Assembly (NCBI GenBank): GCA_910586735.1
Contig: CAJUJW010000005.1
Coordinates: 1 to 62,983, forward strand
Source of the DNA: an uncultured Oscillibacter sp.
GTDB lineage: Bacteria; Bacillota; Clostridia; Oscillospirales; Oscillospiraceae
DNA: 62,983 nt
Direction: 5' to 3'
The notes under the pieces were generated by a model that saw only the letters and a list, made by a program, of their open reading frames with translations, made no database searches and was not told where the DNA came from. Positions 1 to 8,246 of this stretch are shown piece after piece (position 1 is the first letter of the stretch; each line of letters opens with the position of its first letter). Both the position numbers and the translations under genes were made by a program.

Positions 1-2739
1 CGCCGCGCCGCCGCGAAACAGTTTGCCGCCGATTGGCAGGGTAAAGGCTACGAGAAGGGCCACAGTCAGACCTTTTGGCTTTCTCTGCTCCAAAAGGTCT
101 ACGGGGTGGAGGAGCCGGACAAATTCATCACCTTTGAAGATCAGATCATGCTGGATCACACCAGCTTCATCGACGGTTTTATTCCGTCCACCCACGTCCT
201 GATCGAACAGAAAAGCCTTGGGAAAGAGCTGAACAAGCCCATCAAGCAGTCCGACGGTTCCCTGCTGTCTCCGTTCCAGCAGGCCAAGCGCTACGCCGCC
301 GAGCTGCCCTACTCCCAGCGGCCCCGGTGGATCGTCACCTGCAACTTTGCCGAGTTCTATGTCTATGACATGGAGCGTCCCACTGGCGACCCGGAGGTCA
401 TCAAGCTGTGCGACCTGGAAAAAGAATACTACCGCCTGCAATTCCTGGTGGACACCGGGGACACCAACATCAAAAAAGAGATGGAGGTCTCCCTGCAAGC
501 GGGCGAGATCGTGGGCGTCCTCTACGACGCCCTGCTGAAGCAGTACAAAGACCCGGAGGCCGAAGACACGCTGAAAAGCCTGAACGCCCTGTGCGTCCGG
601 CTGGTGTTCTGCCTGTACGCCGAGGACGCCGGTATCTTCGGCAGCAAGAGTATGTTCCACGACTATCTCCGGGATATTCCCGCCAGCGGCGTCCGCAAAG
701 CATTAGTGGAGCTGTTCCGAACCCTGGATCAAAAGCCAGAGCAGCGGGACAAGTATCTGGCAGATGACAACCCGGCGCTGGCGGCGTTCCCCTACGTCAA
801 CGGCGGCTTGTTCAGCGACGAAAACATTGAAATTCCGCCCTTTACCGAGGAATTGAAAGCCCTCCTGCTGGAAAAGGCCAGCGGGGACTTTGACTGGTCG
901 GCCATCAGCCCCACCATTTTCGGGGCGGTGTTTGAAAGCACCCTGAACCCGGACACCCGGCGCTCCGGCGGGATGCACTACACCAGCATTGAGAACATCC
1001 ACAAGGTCATTGACCCGCTGTTCCTGGACGGCCTGCGCTCCGAGCTGGAGGAGATCAAGGAAATCGCCGTAGACAAGACCCGCAAGGTCAGACTGAGCGC
1101 CTTTCAGGCAAAATTGGCAGGGCTGACTTTTCTTGACCCGGCCTGCGGCTCGGGGAACTTCCTGACGGAGACCTACCTGTCCCTACGGAAGCTGGAAAAC
1201 GAGGTGTTGCGGTGTTCCACCGACCAGATCAGTATGGATATGGAGGGCATCATCCAGGTGTCCATCGGCCAGTTCTACGGCATTGAGATCAACGACTTCG
1301 CCGCAACGGTAGCTAAGACTGCGCTGTGGATCGCAGAGAGTCAGATGATGAAGGAGACCGAGGACGTGGTGCATATGTCCCTGGACTTCCTCCCGCTGAA
1401 ATCTTATGCCAATATCACTGAGGGAAATGCCCTGCATCTGGATTGGGAGAGCGTGGTGCCCAAGCAAGAGCTGAACTATATCATGGGGAATCCGCCGTTT
1501 GTGGGCTTCTCTTTGATGCAAGCAGAGCAAAAAGAAGATGTTGCACTTATTTTCCCTGGAACGAAAAATGTGGATTATGTTGCTTGCTGGTATATGAAAG
1601 CAATTAAATTCATTAAGGAGACAAACATTGAATGCTCTTTTGTTTCAACAAATTCAATTTGCCAAGGTGAAATTGTTCCCGTTTTATGGACAAAGTTATT
1701 AGCAGAAGGTATTACCATCAATTTTGCACACCGAACATTTGTGTGGTCAAGTGAAGCAAAAGCAAAGGCGGCTGTTCATTGTGTGGTTATTGGTTTTGCC
1801 ATATTTGATAGAAGTTCAAAAATAATCTTCGATGGGAGCCAGCGGCGTGTAGCCAAAAATATAAATCCTTATCTGCTTGATAGTGACAATATCATTGTAT
1901 ACGCTCAGAGAAAGCCGTTTGGTAATGTGCCGACTATGGTTTATGGGAACAAACCCGCAGATGGAGGAAACCTAATTATTGAAAAGGTCGATTATGAAGA
2001 TTTCATAGCAAGGGAACCAAATTCAGTGAAATATATTCGCAAATACGTTGGGGCAGTAGAATTCTTGCATAATGAGAGTAGATATTGTCTTTGGCTCAAA
2101 GGGGTTTCCCCAAAAGAGCTAAAAAGTATGCCATTAGTTATGCAAAGAGTTGCAAAATGTAAAGAAACGAGAAACAATAGCGTTGCTGCCGCAATACGGA
2201 GATTTGCTGAAACGCCGATGCTATTTGCCCAAATTACACAACCCGAAGAAAAATCATATATTATTGTCCCGGCTCATAGTTCAGCTTCTCGCAGATATAT
2301 CCCATTAGGCTTTGTTGGCCCGGATGTTATTTCCAGTAATGCCGTTTTTATTATTCCTGATGCAACAATTTTCCATTTTGGTGTTTTAATGTCCAATGTC
2401 CATAACGCTTGGATGCGCCTAACCTGTGGACGGCTTAAAAGCGATTATAGGTATTCTAAAGAAATTGTCTATAATTGTTTTCCCTGGCCTACCCCTACCG
2501 ATGCCCAAAAAGCCAAAATCGAGCAGACCGCCCAGGCCATCCTGGACGCCCGGGCCCTCTACCCGGACTGCTCCCTTGCCGACCTCTACGATGAGATTGC
2601 CATGCCCCCGGAGCTGCGGAAGGCCCACCAGCAAAATGACCGGGCCGTCATGCAGGCGTATGGGTTTGACGTGGCGACTACCACAGAGACAAGCTGTGTG
2701 GCGGAGTTGATGAGGATGTACCAGGCGTTAGTAGAATAA
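1..2739 (+). CDS. MmeI-type (type IIL) restriction-modification polypeptide, N-terminus cut by window edge
   Basis: The frame is open from base 1, so the gene begins before the window; the GTG at 106 is only an internal codon. A nuclease-like Asp...Glu-Gln-Lys motif is visible (Asp at 172, Glu at 205, Lys at 211), then a helical connector. The N6-adenine methyltransferase core has motif I DPACGSG near 1134-1157 and motif IV NPPF at 1489-1500. A target-recognition region and a C-terminal tail (CFPWP, about 2476-2490) follow. This order is that of MmeI-family single-chain enzymes, which methylate one strand and cut at a distance. Bases of about 1510-2490 are much more AT-rich than both flanks, which suggests a swapped recognition cassette. 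Family assignment is from motifs; it could also act as a methylase only. Confidence 0.85.
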   Translation, partial: RRAAAKQFAADWQGKGYEKGHSQTFWLSLLQKVYGVEEPDKFITFEDQIMLDHTSFIDGFIPSTHVLIEQKSLGKELNKPIKQSDGSLLSPFQQAKRYAAELPYSQRPRWIVTCNFAEFYVYDMERPTGDPEVIKLCDLEKEYYRLQFLVDTGDTNIKKEMEVSLQAGEIVGVLYDALLKQYKDPEAEDTLKSLNALCVRLVFCLYAEDAGIFGSKSMFHDYLRDIPASGVRKALVELFRTLDQKPEQRDKYLADDNPALAAFPYVNGGLFSDENIEIPPFTEELKALLLEKASGDFDWSAISPTIFGAVFESTLNPDTRRSGGMHYTSIENIHKVIDPLFLDGLRSELEEIKEIAVDKTRKVRLSAFQAKLAGLTFLDPACGSGNFLTETYLSLRKLENEVLRCSTDQISMDMEGIIQVSIGQFYGIEINDFAATVAKTALWIAESQMMKETEDVVHMSLDFLPLKSYANITEGNALHLDWESVVPKQELNYIMGNPPFVGFSLMQAEQKEDVALIFPGTKNVDYVACWYMKAIKFIKETNIECSFVSTNSICQGEIVPVLWTKLLAEGITINFAHRTFVWSSEAKAKAAVHCVVIGFAIFDRSSKIIFDGSQRRVAKNINPYLLDSDNIIVYAQRKPFGNVPTMVYGNKPADGGNLIIEKVDYEDFIAREPNSVKYIRKYVGAVEFLHNESRYCLWLKGVSPKELKSMPLVMQRVAKCKETRNNSVAAAIRRFAETPMLFAQITQPEEKSYIIVPAHSSASRRYIPLGFVGPDVISSNAVFIIPDATIFHFGVLMSNVHNAWMRLTCGRLKSDYRYSKEIVYNCFPWPTPTDAQKAKIEQTAQAILDARALYPDCSLADLYDEIAMPPELRKAHQQNDRAVMQAYGFDVATTTETSCVAELMRMYQALVE

Positions 2740-2784
2740 GAGACTAAGCACGATGATTTTAGAGATAACGTTCAAAAGGGAAGC

Positions 2785-3576
2785 GTGTACTTCATAATGA
2801 AAATAATGTTTTGGAATACATACAAAAACACGTCGATAAATCAGGTAATATGTGAAATTGCAAGAGAAAAAGATGTTGATATTATTGTTTTAGCTGAGTA
2901 TCAAGATGATATTCAGAATTTAATTGGTGCCCTAAATATGCAGCCTTATGTTACTCTTGGTTGTGACCGAATTAAAATAATAGGCAGAAAAAAAGGCGTT
3001 GAACCTGGGATACAAGGAATTCGGTATTCCATTCAAATTATTGAGAATAAGTATATTTTATGTGCCATACACCTTCCGAGCCAAATGAGTAGTGGACATC
3101 AGGAAAGAAGGAATATAGTTATTCGGACAATTTTAAAAGATATTCAAGATGTTGAAGAAAAGCTGGGAACAAAGCGCAGTATTATACTCGGAGATTTTAA
3201 TGAAGATCCTTATGAAGATGGCTGCTTATCCGCAACAAACTTTCATGGGTTACCTTGTTTGAATGATACTCTAAGGAATTATAGAACAATAGAAGGCAAG
3301 CAGTTTGAAATGTTTTATAATCCCATGTGGAGCTTGTTTGGCGATTTCAATTCACCACCTGGAACTTATTACTATGCTGGAAGCGACCCCAAATGCTCAT
3401 ATTGGCATATCTTTGATCAAGTAATGATTCGTTCCTGTTTGAAAAGTGAATTTATAAAAGATAGCCTGGAAATTATAGTAAAAGTTGGTGAAAGAACATT
3501 ATTAAATGAAAAAGGGCAACCAAACAAAGAATATAGCGATCATCTACCAATAGTCTTTGAAATACAGGAGGGCTAA
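2785..3576 (+). CDS. Endonuclease/exonuclease/phosphatase (EEP) fold protein
   Basis: The protein of about 260 residues shows the EEP signature in order: MFWNTYKN near the N-terminus, LAEYQDD with the metal-binding Glu, a His in CAIHLPSQ, GDFNEDP in the middle and SDHLPI at the C-terminus. Members are metal-dependent phosphodiesterases (nucleases, phosphatases). The start is either the GTG at 2785, 4 bases after AGGG, or the ATG at 2797, which gives the usual MKIMFWN opening. It lies 45 bases after the restriction-modification gene and 2 bases before the next gene, so all three are probably co-transcribed. It is strongly AT-rich, like the recognition cassette upstream and unlike the chromosome around it. 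A defence-linked nuclease is an inference from context. Confidence 0.75.
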   Translation: MYFIMKIMFWNTYKNTSINQVICEIAREKDVDIIVLAEYQDDIQNLIGALNMQPYVTLGCDRIKIIGRKKGVEPGIQGIRYSIQIIENKYILCAIHLPSQMSSGHQERRNIVIRTILKDIQDVEEKLGTKRSIILGDFNEDPYEDGCLSATNFHGLPCLNDTLRNYRTIEGKQFEMFYNPMWSLFGDFNSPPGTYYYAGSDPKCSYWHIFDQVMIRSCLKSEFIKDSLEIIVKVGERTLLNEKGQPNKEYSDHLPIVFEIQEG

Positions 3577-3578
3577 TC

Positions 3579-4145
3579 ATGAGTGAGAAATTGGATATAG
3601 GCGATAAACTTAGATTTGATGCGACCGAATTAATATGTCCTGACAAAGCTATTGCCGAGATTGGAACTCAACTTGAGGATGTTACAAATGGGCTTGTAAA
3701 AGGAGTTGTAAATGAGTACGATGGGCCAATAGAGTCATATAATACTTTAAGTGGAATGGCATCTATAGTTGCAGCCCTTGGAACATCGCAAAAGTACAAC
3801 ATTCAGAATGACCTTGGGGAAATTGGCTATGAGTTGTTCAAATTTGAGTTCTACCTTGCATCATCTAAACTTCCTAACTATAAATTCAGGGTAATGTTTT
3901 TTGAATATGGGTTAGGTGGTTATCCGGTGAAAATTGTTCTGGAACAAGGACTTGCAGATGAGATATTTAAGCAGGAAGATGCGAATTATATTTTTGAAAT
4001 ACAAACAAAAAACGAATTGGAAAGTACTGTAACTAATATCTTGGCATCAAATAGGGCTATTAAAGTAATCCAAGGGCTAATCAACGTATCTTTGAATGTT
4101 CAAAATCAGGCAGAAACTCCCGCTCAGCTTGAAGGAATTGAATAG
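3579..4145 (+). CDS. Unknown 188-residue protein downstream of the EEP nuclease
   Basis: I do not recognise this protein. The ATG at 3579 is 2 bases after the stop of the EEP gene and is preceded by AGGAGGG at about 3566, so the two are translationally linked. No membrane segment, signal peptide or known catalytic motif is visible. The sequence alternates strands and helices and ends in an acidic, Gln-rich tail. AT content matches the EEP gene, so the pair probably arrived together. A partner, regulator or immunity role is possible but unsupported. Confidence 0.6.
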   Translation: MSEKLDIGDKLRFDATELICPDKAIAEIGTQLEDVTNGLVKGVVNEYDGPIESYNTLSGMASIVAALGTSQKYNIQNDLGEIGYELFKFEFYLASSKLPNYKFRVMFFEYGLGGYPVKIVLEQGLADEIFKQEDANYIFEIQTKNELESTVTNILASNRAIKVIQGLINVSLNVQNQAETPAQLEGIE

Positions 4146-4231
4146 AAATTGGTTTTCAACTTCATTTTACAATAAATATTCTGAGTTATTTGAAGAAAAG
4201 TGACAGCAGCAGCCTACCTTTCCTATATAAG

Positions 4232-4272
4232 AAGCCTGGGAGCATGGTTAAAATCATGCTCCCAGGCTTTTT
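4232..4272 (+). terminator. Rho-independent terminator of the 1-4145 gene group
   Basis: A perfect 15-bp inverted repeat (4232-4246 and 4255-4269, loop GTTAAAAT) runs into a T-run on the plus strand. It closes the restriction/EEP/unknown group. Confidence 0.85.
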
Positions 4273-4642
4273 ACGGTGAGGTGTAAATAAACCCATTGTA
4301 AATAATTCCCTCTACCTGATTTCGGATATTATTCATCCTACCAACCCACTCCATCTGATTTTCGGCTTTAAACTGTTCTGTGATACCCTCCTGTTCTGCC
4401 AGTTGTTTAACCAGCTGAAAAAACATAGCTTCTGCCTGGGTATCAACCGCAATCAAATGGTCATTCAACTTGCCGCCGAGAAGCAGGGCATTGTAGAGTG
4501 GCCTGTGTTGTGTTGTCAGGTAGTGTCTCCGCCGTTGCCCCCAGATACCAACGGGAGCGGTTTCAGGTAGAGACAAATCGGGCAGGAAATAATTGCCTTC
4601 CTGATGATAGGTGCCGCCCAGTTCTTCAAATAATGACTTCAT
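4271..4642 (-). CDS. tnpV: TnpV-like transposon-associated protein
   Basis: The 123-residue protein opens MKSLFEELGGTY and contains WGQRRRHYL, EAMFFQLVKQLAEQEG and NQMEWVGRMNNIR, the pattern of TnpV proteins found on conjugative and mobilizable elements of Clostridia. The ATG at 4642 is chosen because GGAGGA precedes it with 6-base spacing; the open frame runs to 4717 without another good site. The biochemical role of TnpV is not established. Its position between the restriction island and the arginine operon suggests an element, or the scar of one, ends here. Confidence 0.75.
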   Translation of the reverse strand: MKSLFEELGGTYHQEGNYFLPDLSLPETAPVGIWGQRRRHYLTTQHRPLYNALLLGGKLNDHLIAVDTQAEAMFFQLVKQLAEQEGITEQFKAENQMEWVGRMNNIRNQVEGIIYNGFIYTSP

Positions 4643-4756
4643 TGCAGATTCCTCCGTTTGTTCAGATTTTCTGCAATACATCGTATCGACTGTCTTTACT
4701 ACATTTTTTGAAACCATCGTTACGGAACCTCATTAAAATCCGCCCCTCCTCTCTTC

Positions 4757-5731
4757 TCATTTCATCAGCTCATACATGACGGCCTTGATGGTGTGCATCC
4801 GGTTCTCCGCCTCGTCGAAGACGATGGACTGGGGGGACTCGAATACCTCGTCCGTCACCTCCATGGCCTCCCGGCCGAAGCGCTCGCCCATCTCCCTGCC
4901 CACCTGGGTCTTGTGGTCGTGATAGGCGGGGAGACAGTGCATGAAGCGGCACTGGGGGCCCGCAGCGTCCATCAGCTTCTTTGTCACCTGATAGGGCCCC
5001 AGGGCGGCGATGCGCTCCTCCCAGACCTCCACGGGCTCGCCCATGGAGACCCACACGTCGGTGTACAGCACGTCCGCGCCCTTCACCGCCTCCATGGGGT
5101 CCTCGATGAACTCCAGGACCGCGCCGGTCTCCCTGGCGATGGCCTGGCAGGTCTCCACCAGGGCCGGGTCGGGCATATAGGCTTTGGGGGCGCAGGCCAC
5201 GAAACGCATCCCCATCTTGGCGCAGCCCACCATGAGGGAGTTCCCCATGTTGAACCGGGCGTCTCCCAGGTAGACCAGCTTCACGCCCTCCAGCTTTCCG
5301 AAGTGCTCCCGGACGGTGAGGAAGTCCGCCAGAATCTGGGTGGGATGGAACTCGTTGGTGAGCCCGTTGAACACGGGCACCCCGGCGTAGGCCGCCAGCT
5401 CCTCCACGATAGACTGCCCAAAGCCCCGGTACTCGATGCCGTCATACATGCGGCCCAGCACCCGGGCGGTGTCGGCGATGGACTCCTTCACGCCGATCTG
5501 GGACCCGGTGGGGCCCAGGTAGGTGCTGCCCATCCCTAAGTCCTGAGCCGCCACCTCAAAGGCGCACCGGGTCCGGGTGGAGGTCTTCTCAAAAATCAGG
5601 GCCACGTTCTTCCCCTCCAGATACCGGTGGGGGACCCCGGCCTTCTTCTTGGCTTTCAGGTCCGCCGCCGTGTCCAGGAGCTGCGCGATCTCCGCGGGGG
5701 TGAAGTCCAGGAGCTTTAAAAAGTGCTTCAT
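4757..5731 (-). CDS. argF: Ornithine carbamoyltransferase
   Basis: This enzyme makes citrulline from ornithine and carbamoyl phosphate in the cytoplasm. Carbamoyl-phosphate motif STRTR lies at residues 51-55 and HPTQ at 129-132. The ornithine/catalytic loop HCLP is near 268, and DVWVSMGE is also present. Length is 324 residues, normal for the family. The start MKHFLKLLDF at 5731 has GGAGG nine bases upstream; an ATG three codons earlier would touch that site. It is the last gene of the minus-strand arginine cluster and is separated from argD by a structured repeat, so its transcript level may differ from the upstream genes. An anabolic role is inferred from the neighbours; no arcA or arcC is present. 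Confidence 0.95.
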   Translation of the reverse strand: MKHFLKLLDFTPAEIAQLLDTAADLKAKKKAGVPHRYLEGKNVALIFEKTSTRTRCAFEVAAQDLGMGSTYLGPTGSQIGVKESIADTARVLGRMYDGIEYRGFGQSIVEELAAYAGVPVFNGLTNEFHPTQILADFLTVREHFGKLEGVKLVYLGDARFNMGNSLMVGCAKMGMRFVACAPKAYMPDPALVETCQAIARETGAVLEFIEDPMEAVKGADVLYTDVWVSMGEPVEVWEERIAALGPYQVTKKLMDAAGPQCRFMHCLPAYHDHKTQVGREMGERFGREAMEVTDEVFESPQSIVFDEAENRMHTIKAVMYELMK

Positions 5732-5754
5732 CAATACCATCCTCCAAATGTTAT

Positions 5755-5833
5755 GCAGGGGCGGACCTGCGTGTCCGCCCCTATGACGTTATCTCGGGGA
5801 AAACGGGCCGCCCTGGGGGCGGCCCCTACGTTT
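5755..5833. repeat. Dispersed GTAGGGGC-type palindromic repeat, copy A1 (in the arg operon)
   Basis: Two consecutive GC-rich hairpins (GGGGCGGAC...GTCCGCCCC, then GGGCCGCCC...GGGCGGCCCC followed by TACG) fill the gap between argD and argF. The same elements occur at 36942, 42181, 48991 and 50023. Confidence 0.75.
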
Positions 5834-5838
5834 CCTTC

Positions 5839-7017
5839 TCAGGCCAGGACCTTCTTCATGATGTCCAGGCCCTTGTCCATCTCCTCCTTGGTGATGACCA
5901 GAGGCGGCAGCAGCCGCATGCCCGGCCCGGCGGTGAGAATCAGCAGGCCGTTCTCAATCAGCTTGTTGGCAATTTCCTTGTTGGTCCAGCCCTCTTTGAC
6001 CTCAATGCCGATCATGAGCCCCAGGCCCCGGGTCTTGCCGAAGCAGGGCAGGTTCAGCGTCTCAATCTCCCGGCGGAGGTACGCGCCCTTGTCCTGAACC
6101 TCTTTCAGGAACGCGTCGCTGAGGGTCTCCTGGACCACCAGTCCGGCGGCGGCGCAGACGGGGTTCGCGCCGAAGGTGGTGGCGTGCATGCCGGGGCCCA
6201 GTACGTCCTTGCATTTCTCGCCCGCCAGAATGCCGCTCATGGGCAGGCCCCCGGCGATGCCCTTGGCAAAGCTGGCCACGTCCGGGAGGATGTCATACTG
6301 CTGGAAGGCGAAGAGGGTGCCCGTCCGGCCCACGCCGGTCTGGACCTCGTCCGCCAGGAGGAGCCAGTCCTTCTCGGCGCACAGGGCCTCCACGGCCTTG
6401 ACGTAATCCTTGTCCAAGGGCAGCACGCCGCCCTCGCCCTGGACCAGCTCCATCATGACGGCGCACACGTCCCCCTGGTCCTGGGCCTTGAGGTCCTCCA
6501 GATTGTTGGCCCCGGCGTAGCGGAAGCCCTCGGTGAAGGGGAAGAAGTAGTTGTGGAACACGTCCTGGCCCGTGGCCTTTAAGGTGGTAATGGTCCGGCC
6601 GTGGAAGGAGTTTTTCAGGGTGACGATGGTGCTGCGGCCCTGGCCGTATTTGTCGAAGCTGTATTTTCTCGCCAGCTTGATCATGCCCTCGTTGGCCTCC
6701 CCCCCGCCGTTGGCGAAGAAGACGGCGCTCTCCCCCGTGCGCTTGCAGAGAATCTCCGCCAGGCGGGCCGGGGGCTCGGTGTAAAAGAGGTTGGAGGTGT
6801 GGCCCAGCTTTTTCGCCTGGGCCGTCACGGCCTCCGCCCAGGGCTGGTTCCCGTAGCCCAGGGCGGCCACGCCGATGCCGCTGGTGAAGTCGATATACTC
6901 CCGGCCCTCGGGGTCGTAGAGGGTGGCACCCCGGCCGTGGTCTAAGGCCACGGGGAAGCGGCCATAGGTGTTCATGATATACTGCCCGGTCAGGCTCTTG
7001 ATGGCCTCGGAAGTCAT
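5839..7017 (-). CDS. argD: Acetylornithine aminotransferase
   Basis: A PLP-dependent class III aminotransferase of 392 residues that converts N-acetylglutamate semialdehyde to N-acetylornithine. LADEVQTGVGRTG (221-233) carries the cofactor-binding Asp, and the Schiff-base Lys is K252 in SFAKGIAGGLPM. The usual FFANSGAEANE is FFANGGGEANE here, a conservative change. The start overlaps the argB stop by 4 bases (ATGA), so the two are translationally coupled. In many bacteria ArgD also acts on succinyldiaminopimelate; the sequence does not show whether it does here. Confidence 0.95.
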   Translation of the reverse strand: MTSEAIKSLTGQYIMNTYGRFPVALDHGRGATLYDPEGREYIDFTSGIGVAALGYGNQPWAEAVTAQAKKLGHTSNLFYTEPPARLAEILCKRTGESAVFFANGGGEANEGMIKLARKYSFDKYGQGRSTIVTLKNSFHGRTITTLKATGQDVFHNYFFPFTEGFRYAGANNLEDLKAQDQGDVCAVMMELVQGEGGVLPLDKDYVKAVEALCAEKDWLLLADEVQTGVGRTGTLFAFQQYDILPDVASFAKGIAGGLPMSGILAGEKCKDVLGPGMHATTFGANPVCAAAGLVVQETLSDAFLKEVQDKGAYLRREIETLNLPCFGKTRGLGLMIGIEVKEGWTNKEIANKLIENGLLILTAGPGMRLLPPLVITKEEMDKGLDIMKKVLA

Positions 7018-7880
7018 AGGGTCTCCTCCTTTTTCATCATGGTGCCGATGCCCTGGTCGGACAGCAGCTCAATCAAAATCGAGTGGGGGATGCGGCCGTC
7101 CAGAATGTGGACCCGCTCCACGCCGCCGTGGATGGCGTCCACGCAGCACTGCATCTTGGGTATCATGCCCCCGGAGATGACCCCCTCCTCAATGAGGGCC
7201 GGGACCTCCTGGGTGCGGACCACGTGGATGAGGGTTTCCTCGTCCTTGGGGTCCCGGAGGAGGCCCCGCACGTCGGTGAGGAGAATCAGCTTCTCCGCCC
7301 CCAGGGCCTCCGCCAGCTTGGCGGCGGCGGTGTCCGCGTTGATGTTGTAGGCGGTTTCCCCGTCGGTCCCCTGGGCCACGGTGGAGACGATGGGAATGTA
7401 CCCGTTCTCCAGGGCGCTTTTCACCGGCTCGGGGTTCACGCCGGTGATCCGGCCAACCAGCCCGTATTTCTCGTCCAGCTGCTCCGCCTGGAAGAGCTGG
7501 CCGTCCATGCCGCAGAGGCCGATGGCCCGGCCCCCCAGGCGGTTCAGCTGGGCCACCAGGTCCTTGTTCACCTTGCCGCACAGCACCGCCTGGACAATGT
7601 CCATGGTGGTCACGTCGGTGTACCGGAGGCCGTCCACGAATTTGGACTCGTGGCCGATCATTTTCAGCATGGCGGAAATCTCCGGCCCGCCGCCGTGGAC
7701 GGCGACCACCCGGATGCCCACCAGGTTCAAAAGGATGATGTCGCTCATGACCGCCCGGCGCAGGGCGTCGGAGACCATGGCGTTGCCGCCGTATTTCACC
7801 ACGACGGTTTTGCCGGTGAATTTCTGTATGTAGGGCAGGGCCTCAATCAGGGTCTGGGCCTGCTGTTCATGGGATGACAT
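7014..7880 (-). CDS. argB: Acetylglutamate kinase
   Basis: It phosphorylates N-acetylglutamate, the committed step of the acetylated pathway. The amino acid kinase fold is shown by KYGGNAM (29-35), HGGGPEIS (62-69) and NINADTAA. An N-terminal helix of about 20 residues precedes the core, as in arginine-inhibited members, so feedback inhibition by arginine is likely. Length is 288. The ATG at 7880 has almost no Shine-Dalgarno sequence (AAGAAAAGACGTGATTCATA upstream). Translation may depend on coupling to the small membrane gene whose stop is 7 bases away. Confidence 0.95.
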   Translation of the reverse strand: MSSHEQQAQTLIEALPYIQKFTGKTVVVKYGGNAMVSDALRRAVMSDIILLNLVGIRVVAVHGGGPEISAMLKMIGHESKFVDGLRYTDVTTMDIVQAVLCGKVNKDLVAQLNRLGGRAIGLCGMDGQLFQAEQLDEKYGLVGRITGVNPEPVKSALENGYIPIVSTVAQGTDGETAYNINADTAAAKLAEALGAEKLILLTDVRGLLRDPKDEETLIHVVRTQEVPALIEEGVISGGMIPKMQCCVDAIHGGVERVHILDGRIPHSILIELLSDQGIGTMMKKEETL

Positions 7881-7886
7881 TATGAA

Positions 7887-8216
7887 TCACGTCTTTTCTT
7901 CAATTTGAGCGCCGGAGGAACCGCCGTCCTGTTTCCGCCTGGAAAGCAGGGCGGCAAGGACGCCGGAAAAGGGCGCGCCGAAAATCATGAGGAAGCCCAC
8001 GCCCTCGTCCCGCCAGGAGGCGTTGAAAAAGTCCACGGACCAGGTATGGTCGCTGGGGAAGATGATGACCCCGGTCAGGCGCAGGAGGCCGCAGGCGGTT
8101 CCAACGGCCAGGACGGCCAGAACCAGGTACGCCGGCACCCGCAGCCGCCTTCGCAGACACCACTCCGCCGCCCGATAGAAGACGATGGCCGGCATGGAGG
8201 CGAGGGCCAGCAGCAT
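7887..8216 (-). CDS. Small membrane protein inside the arginine operon
   Basis: About 109 residues with three hydrophobic stretches: LLALASMPAIVFY, VPAYLVLAVLAVGTACGLL and GFLMIFGAPFSGVLAALL. A basic cytoplasmic loop lies between the first two, and the C-terminus is charged (RRKQDGG...EEKT). The ATG at 8216 follows GAGGAGG by an unusually long gap of about 24 bases, so an upstream non-ATG start is possible. It sits 30 bases after argJ and 6 before argB, clearly inside the operon. I do not recognise a family. A role in arginine or ornithine handling, or only in translational coupling of argB, is speculation. Confidence 0.65.
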   Translation of the reverse strand: MLLALASMPAIVFYRAAEWCLRRRLRVPAYLVLAVLAVGTACGLLRLTGVIIFPSDHTWSVDFFNASWRDEGVGFLMIFGAPFSGVLAALLSRRKQDGGSSGAQIEEKT

Positions 8217-8246
8217 GATGACCGTAATTGCCGCGGGGGCCTCCTC

